From Millionella massiliensis (GTDB taxonomy: Bacteria > Bacteroidota > Bacteroidia > Bacteroidales > Rikenellaceae): DNA of 64,000 nucleotides. Shown here piece by piece: positions 61,810 to 64,000 of this stretch. Each line of letters opens with the position of its first letter. Positions within the stretch are counted from its first letter, which is position 1. A program made the translations under genes and the position numbers. Location of the stretch: NCBI RefSeq assembly GCF_900104655.1, contig NZ_FNWD01000002.1:620001-684000 (forward strand). Reading direction: 5' to 3'. The notes below the pieces were generated by a model that did not search any database, was not told where the DNA came from, and saw only the letters and a list, made by a program, of their open reading frames with translations.

Positions 61810-62637
61810 CTACAACAACCCCCAATCCTTGGCTTTTCGGCAGGCCTCGGTAGAGTTGGCCACCTGGAGACGTTCGAGAATATGTTGTCGATGACGGCTG
61901 ACGGTATGAATACTGATGGCCAATGCCTGCGCAATCCCTCGACTGGTCATTCCGCTGTCTATGAGCCGAAGCACCTGGATCTCACGAGAAGTCAGGAGTC
62001 GGGTAGTGCCCTTCGTTTCCAAAGCCCAGCATGCACCGCTCTCGGCATCGACCACCAACCCTGTCGGAGGTACTTGTCCCACCAACGGCGTGTAAAGACA
62101 CAAGGTGAGCCACAGGGTATCGTTTGCCGGATGTGAAATATAGAACAGCCTGTGCAACACCTCGCGATAATATCCGTGCGCATCGCGCATCCGTAACCGA
62201 GCTGCCAGATAGAAACGGTCACGCTGGGAGCGGTGTTTGCGAGCCATCAGCCAAAAGAACCGCAATTCATGGAGGTATTTATGCCGGAGGTCGTCAGGAT
62301 GTACCCGTTGCAAAAGTTCCTCCTCCCACACCGAATCCAGATACTGTTCGGCGGGTACTTTGTCAACGAGTCCCAGGGCACGCCCAAAGCCGCCGCAACA
62401 CAAATAAGCCGTATTGCTACGCATGTCACTCAACACAGCCACAGCCTGTTCCATCCCCGCATACCCCCGTGCCACCTGCCGATATTCGGCCCACAACCCT
62501 TCCAAATCAGCAGCCTCTGCCTCGGTGCCGAAATCCTGACCGAAAAAGGCCCGGTTCAATCGATTGACCATCCCCATGGTGTACCCTACCGTTCGTGAAA
62601 AATGGTTATTTATAATCATTGCCTTCCTGCGAAGCAC
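61810..62637 (-). CDS. LuxR-type transcriptional regulator
   Basis: 275 residues from the first ATG; ATGs at 62619 and 62577 are alternatives, and since transcription should start near 62643 the one at 62619 is attractive. The C-terminal helix-turn-helix is clear: LTSREIQVLRLIDSGMTSRGIAQALAISIHTVSRHRQHILERLQVANSTEACRKAKDWGLL. The N-terminal 200 residues resemble a PAS-like sensory region (ADLEGLWAEYRQV...). It probably controls the adjacent divergent gene and itself, since both share the palindromic promoter at 62642-62657. No phosphorylation domain is present. Confidence 0.85.
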   Translation of the reverse strand: MLRRKAMIINNHFSRTVGYTMGMVNRLNRAFFGQDFGTEAEAADLEGLWAEYRQVARGYAGMEQAVAVLSDMRSNTAYLCCGGFGRALGLVDKVPAEQYLDSVWEEELLQRVHPDDLRHKYLHELRFFWLMARKHRSQRDRFYLAARLRMRDAHGYYREVLHRLFYISHPANDTLWLTLCLYTPLVGQVPPTGLVVDAESGACWALETKGTTRLLTSREIQVLRLIDSGMTSRGIAQALAISIHTVSRHRQHILERLQVANSTEACRKAKDWGLL

Positions 62638-62641
62638 CCTC

Positions 62642-62657
62642 TACCTTTGCAAAGGTA
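62642..62657. promoter_or_regulatory. Palindromic face-to-face promoter core
   Basis: TACCTTTGCAAAGGTA is a perfect 16-bp palindrome made of two back-to-back TAnnTTTG -7 boxes. On the plus strand it reads toward the DUF1349 gene, on the minus strand toward the LuxR regulator. Polymerase on one must block the other; a dimeric regulator could bind the palindrome. Confidence 0.65.
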
Positions 62658-62746
62658 TATCAATGGAACGAGACCACACTGCACGTGGTCTGGTGAAACT
62701 CCCAGAATACGAACTGAAACATACCATTCAAAATACAAAAACAGCA

Positions 62747-63397
62747 ATGAAAAAAGGACTTTTGATGCTCGGCTGCTGCGCCTTAAGCCTCACTTCCGGA
62801 GCCCAAACGCTCGAAAAAATGATCTGGTTCAACGAACCTGCGAAATGGGAGATCAAGGACTCGACACTATCAATGTACGTGACACCCCATAGTGACTATT
62901 GGCGCATTGCCCACTACGGTTTTACGGTAGACGACGCCCCGTTCTACTACACGACCTATGGAGGAGAATTCGAGGTAAAGGTCAAAGTGCGTGGCGATTA
63001 CAAGGAACGGTTCGACCAGGCGGGCCTGATGCTCCGCATCGATGCCCAAAACTATATCAAGGCCGGTATCGAGTATGTGGACGGACGCTACAACATCAGT
63101 ACGGTAGTGACTCATCGGACTTCAGACTGGAGCGTCATCACTCTGGATCGACCGGTACCGTACATTTGGATCAAGGCCGTCCGTCGACTGGATGCAGTGG
63201 AACTTTTCTACTCATACGACGACAAGGAATACACCATGATGCGAACAGCATGGTTTGCGGACAATACACCGGTATCGGTGGGTTTGATGGGAGCTTCACC
63301 TGACGGAGAAGGTTTTTGGGCTCACTTCGATACATTTCGGGTGACACAACTTCCAGACAGCCGTCGCATGGAGTGGCTCCGAAAACAAGCGCAATAA
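62747..63397 (+). CDS. DUF1349 domain protein, exported
   Basis: 216 residues from the ATG at 62747, which gives a signal peptide (GLLMLGCCALSLTSGAQ). Upstream ATGs in frame precede the promoter core. The domain is a concanavalin-like beta-sandwich: WFNEPAKWEIKDSTLSMYVTPHSDYWR, QAGLMLRIDAQNYIKAGIEYVDG, and EGFWAHFDTFRV. DUF1349 proteins bind or act on carbohydrates, but no catalytic residues are known. The divergent LuxR-type regulator probably controls it. Confidence 0.88.
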   Translation: MKKGLLMLGCCALSLTSGAQTLEKMIWFNEPAKWEIKDSTLSMYVTPHSDYWRIAHYGFTVDDAPFYYTTYGGEFEVKVKVRGDYKERFDQAGLMLRIDAQNYIKAGIEYVDGRYNISTVVTHRTSDWSVITLDRPVPYIWIKAVRRLDAVELFYSYDDKEYTMMRTAWFADNTPVSVGLMGASPDGEGFWAHFDTFRVTQLPDSRRMEWLRKQAQ

Positions 63398-63425
63398 GTT
63401 GATCGACAAATAATGTATTGGTTAC

Positions 63426-63470
63426 TTACGCCGCATCGTAAAGGGATGATCGATGCGGCGTAATTCATTT
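63426..63470 (+). terminator. Terminator of the DUF1349 gene
   Basis: Inverted repeat TTACGCCGCATCG/CGATGCGGCGTAA with a 12-nt loop, then TTCATTTTCG, 28 bp after the stop. Confidence 0.8.
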
Positions 63471-63630
63471 TCGTTTCGCATTTGTCATCAGTAAAAGAGG
63501 AATACATATCTAATTTAACATAATATAAATATCAATAAAATAATACATCACAAAAATTAGGGCAATTTATTACCATACAGACTCCATGCAAAACGTATAA
63601 CTTTTACCATCCATTTACAGTAAATAACAA

Positions 63631-63857
63631 TCTGTCGAAGTGCCCGCGGCACCGCCTGCCCGGCGTGAGGGCAGTTCCGTACTGTCCACGATGAACTGTC
63701 ATGTATTTTGGAAAGCCCGCGAATGTGTGTGATAGCGAAACGACCAATTAGCCGCTGAGCTAATCGGTCGTTTCGCTGTAAAGCGGGCTTTAGTTTTATA
63801 TAGCAACCGTTCTCCGACTGTCCTGCGCGGGCGGCGTCCGCGTGCTCGCGGCGGAGC
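63631..63857 (-). repeat. Hairpin repeat unit (full, strongly diverged central stem)
   Basis: All outer modules are standard, but the central stem is AGCGAAACGACCAATTAGC paired with GCTAATCGGTCGTTTCGCT, unlike any other copy except for the outer AAAGCCCGC/AGCGGGCTTT. Eighteen of 19 positions pair. It is the last unit before the window end; the 143 bp after it hold nothing recognised. Confidence 0.9.
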
Positions 63858-64000
63858 AAGAATTTGTTCACGGCAACTGTTGATAAGCATACATTTACAA
63901 ATTTGGAGTAAGACCACTCATTTCAAAAGCGTTTCGCCGTCACCCGGTCTCTTCTCCCACTTGTGATACGACTCACCCACAATAATCAATACCCTTCCAA

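Noticed and set aside
5160-63900. Many 60-130 residue reading frames inside the hairpin repeats (with segments such as RARGRRPRRAV or PPARREGS).
   Set aside because: They recur only because the repeats recur, exist on both strands, differ in length through frameshifts between copies, and change follows base pairing and not codons. They are likely spurious 'hypothetical proteins'.

Overview
The window looks like a chromosome segment of a gut-type Bacteroidales bacterium, most likely Rikenellaceae (Alistipes-like). Grounds: GC content judged by eye to be about 55%, Bacteroidetes promoters (TTTG about 20 nt upstream of TAnnTTTG, e.g. TATCTTTG), Mfa/FimA-type fimbrial lipoprotein genes, many secreted glycan-active enzymes, and the NagB/PIG-L fusion typical of this phylum. 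The genus is inference.

Layout. 1-2.5 kb: end of an Rnf operon (rnfD partial, G, E, A). 2.6-13 kb: GH29 fucosidase, DUF456 protein, PiT phosphate transporter, ruvA, OmpH/Skp-like lipoprotein and GH35 beta-galactosidase. 13.4-22.2 kb: a five-gene fimbrial operon (DUF3575, DUF5119, two fimbrillins, large tip-like lipoprotein) reading leftward from an 0.8-kb AT-rich region. That region holds a promoter flanked by inverted repeats and pointing away from the operon; a Mpi-type serine DNA invertase gene lies on its far side, so this is a probable phase switch, now OFF. 22.3-30.8 kb: tRNA-Asp, EEP-family hydrolase, mntP, acetyltransferase, glycosyltransferase, yjbQ, DUF1622, copper chaperone plus copA, and a uracil/hypoxanthine-DNA glycosylase. 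31.6-46.8 kb: EamA transporter, DUF3089 lipoprotein, tRNA-Lys, rRNA pseudouridine synthase, MalY/PatB lyase, TlpA-like protein, Ser-type sulfatase, orphan FimB/Mfa2-like lipoprotein, phosphodiesterase and the NagB/PIG-L fusion. 46.8-51.7 kb: ddl, a FabK-like flavoprotein coupled to thiE-thiL-thiD, and an FtsB-like protein. 52-56.4 kb: a DUF5703 protein and a beta-helix protein. 57.4-63.4 kb: lptF/G-ribBA-fmt operon, START-like protein, LuxR-type regulator and a DUF1349 protein sharing a palindromic promoter.

The most striking feature is a family of intergenic structured repeats, called here 'hairpin repeat units'. I count 20 full units (about 180-230 bp), 3 half units and 8 small remnants in 12 clusters, roughly a tenth of the window. 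On the strand I call sense (the one reading GGTGGCTTCGGCC) each unit has: a 5' GC arm with a CCGCG-AGCA-CGCGG hairpin; a long-range stem (CCGCCCG...GGGCAG with CTGCCC...CGGGCGG); an AAAGCCCGC/GCGGGCTTT stem; a central hairpin of about 20 bp; a GTGGC-UUCG-GCCAC tetraloop hairpin; and a CCCC...GGGG hairpin. Stem sequences differ between copies with matching changes on both arms, so pairing is under selection or actively maintained. Units are head-to-tail at about 325 bp (AT-rich linker) or about 257 bp (short linker with its own hairpin). Seven of ten convergent gene junctions carry them, against one of nine divergent ones, and several genes have no other visible terminator. I recognise no described family that matches. 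Unit strand in the feature table is the sense strand as defined above.
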